Positions 63,691 through 64,000 of a stretch of DNA of 64,000 nucleotides are shown piece by piece. The notes under the pieces are model-generated. The model had not been told where the DNA came from. It worked only from the letters and a program-made list of their open reading frames with translations, and did no database searches. This DNA is from Trichomonas vaginalis G3 (taxonomy: Eukaryota; Parabasalia; Trichomonadida; Trichomonadidae). The number at the start of each line of letters is the position of its first letter. Position 1 is the first letter of the stretch. A program made the translations under genes and the position numbers. Location of the stretch: the NCBI RefSeq assembly GCF_026262505.1, contig NC_067206.1:32565896-32629895 (forward strand), in the 5' to 3' direction.

Positions 63691-64000
63691 TCATTCTTCC
63701 TCTTTGAAGTTATCGAAATATTCTGTTATTTTTTCCTTCAGTAATGTTAAGTCTTCTTTGAATGTAAGTATTGTACAACCTTTGATGTCATAGTGTGTTT
63801 GAGGAAGAGTATTTTTGACAATTTCCTTTATTTGTTCATTCGGTGTCATTGAAATCGGTAAGTTTTCACGATAGAACCAGTTTCTGTCAGATTTATATAT
63901 CTTAGCTAAGTCATAAAAGCTCTTGTTGTTTCTTCTGACTAAATGTAACATAACCATATCTTTATCTTCTTCTTTCTCCAACTCTTCAGTATATATCATA
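63691..64000 (-). CDS. Mav-D part: unknown gene, 3' portion, continues past the window
   Basis: Minus-strand frame with MVMLHLVRRNNKSFYDLAKI, YKSDRNWFYRENLPISMTPN, KGCTILTFKEDLTLLKEKIT, ending FDNFKEEE. The frame is open to the right edge, so its start is not seen. The pattern KSFYDLAKIYKSDRNWFYRE hints at a helix-turn-helix; not recognised. Confidence 0.45.
   Translation of the reverse strand, partial: MIYTEELEKEEDKDMVMLHLVRRNNKSFYDLAKIYKSDRNWFYRENLPISMTPNEQIKEIVKNTLPQTHYDIKGCTILTFKEDLTLLKEKITEYFDNFKEEE

Larger units (their letters stand above)
54638..64000. mobile_element. Mav-D: Maverick/Polinton element, left part in window
   Basis: Left tip AGTTAGTATAC with a tip hairpin (54647-54695) of the same design as Mav-B, lying in the integrase gene of Mav-C. 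Parts: tip gene nearly identical to that of B, small genes, major capsid protein, small basic genes, penton-like protein, PolB, further unknown genes. Fibre, ATPase and integrase are not in the window and may lie beyond. It looks the most intact of the four: one or two visible breaks. It must be younger than C, into which it inserted. Confidence 0.85.

Overview
The window looks like nuclear DNA of a trichomonad, most likely Trichomonas vaginalis. Reasons: A+T-rich, intron-free host genes; a TAAA-type stop/poly(A) context; initiator-like sites a few bases before start codons; and most of the 64 kb made of nested Maverick/Polinton elements, a hallmark of that genome. Only about the first 4.6 kb, plus a spacer near 35.0-35.3 kb, is host DNA. 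The species is an inference.

Host part (1-4599): the 5' portion of an importin/karyopherin-like gene runs off the left edge (minus strand). Next is a type I surface protein gene (2148-3989, minus) whose 3' end has been displaced by a 0.76-kb MITE-like insertion (1399-2159); its former tail-coding end survives at 1297-1400. All coding sequence from about 4.6 kb on belongs to four virus-like elements, treated here as fossils.

Mav-A (4600-35006) has 60-bp inverted ends and a 6-bp target duplication TTTGCT. It carries a capsid-like gene, ATPase, PolB, a second minor-capsid-like gene, a large fibre with a phage tail-collar-like end, and two coiled-coil genes. Mav-B (6088-27238) is inserted in the ATPase gene of A and flanked by AAGTC. 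B is a giant palindrome: two near-identical arms of about 10.5 kb meet at a 29-bp spacer (16547-16575), so both ends are the same terminus and each of its twelve genes is present twice, without MCP or PolB. Mav-C (about 35.3-54.6 kb and beyond) carries a major capsid protein, SF3 helicase, FtsK/HerA-type ATPase, a different type of PolB, an HNH-bearing protein, many small genes and an integrase. Mav-D (54638 to beyond the right edge) is inserted in the integrase gene of C. It carries a major capsid protein, a penton-like protein and a PolB with proofreading domain, and shares its terminal module with B.

All four elements appear broken to different degrees: A heavily, B with roughly a dozen or more breaks in the left arm and several in the right, C with perhaps half a dozen, D with one or two visible. 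By family knowledge the genes would supply capsid (MCP and penton-like), genome packaging (ATPase), protein-primed replication (PolB), integration (integrase) and attachment (fibre).

The most striking features are structural. B and D share a terminal architecture of 9-bp tip, 20-bp stem and 9-nt loop with compensatory stem changes, and A has a related one. A family of GC-rich double hairpins lies between genes and, in frame, inside several element genes. The palindromic organisation of B and an extra inverted copy of the tip at the right end of A both suggest fold-back events at element termini.
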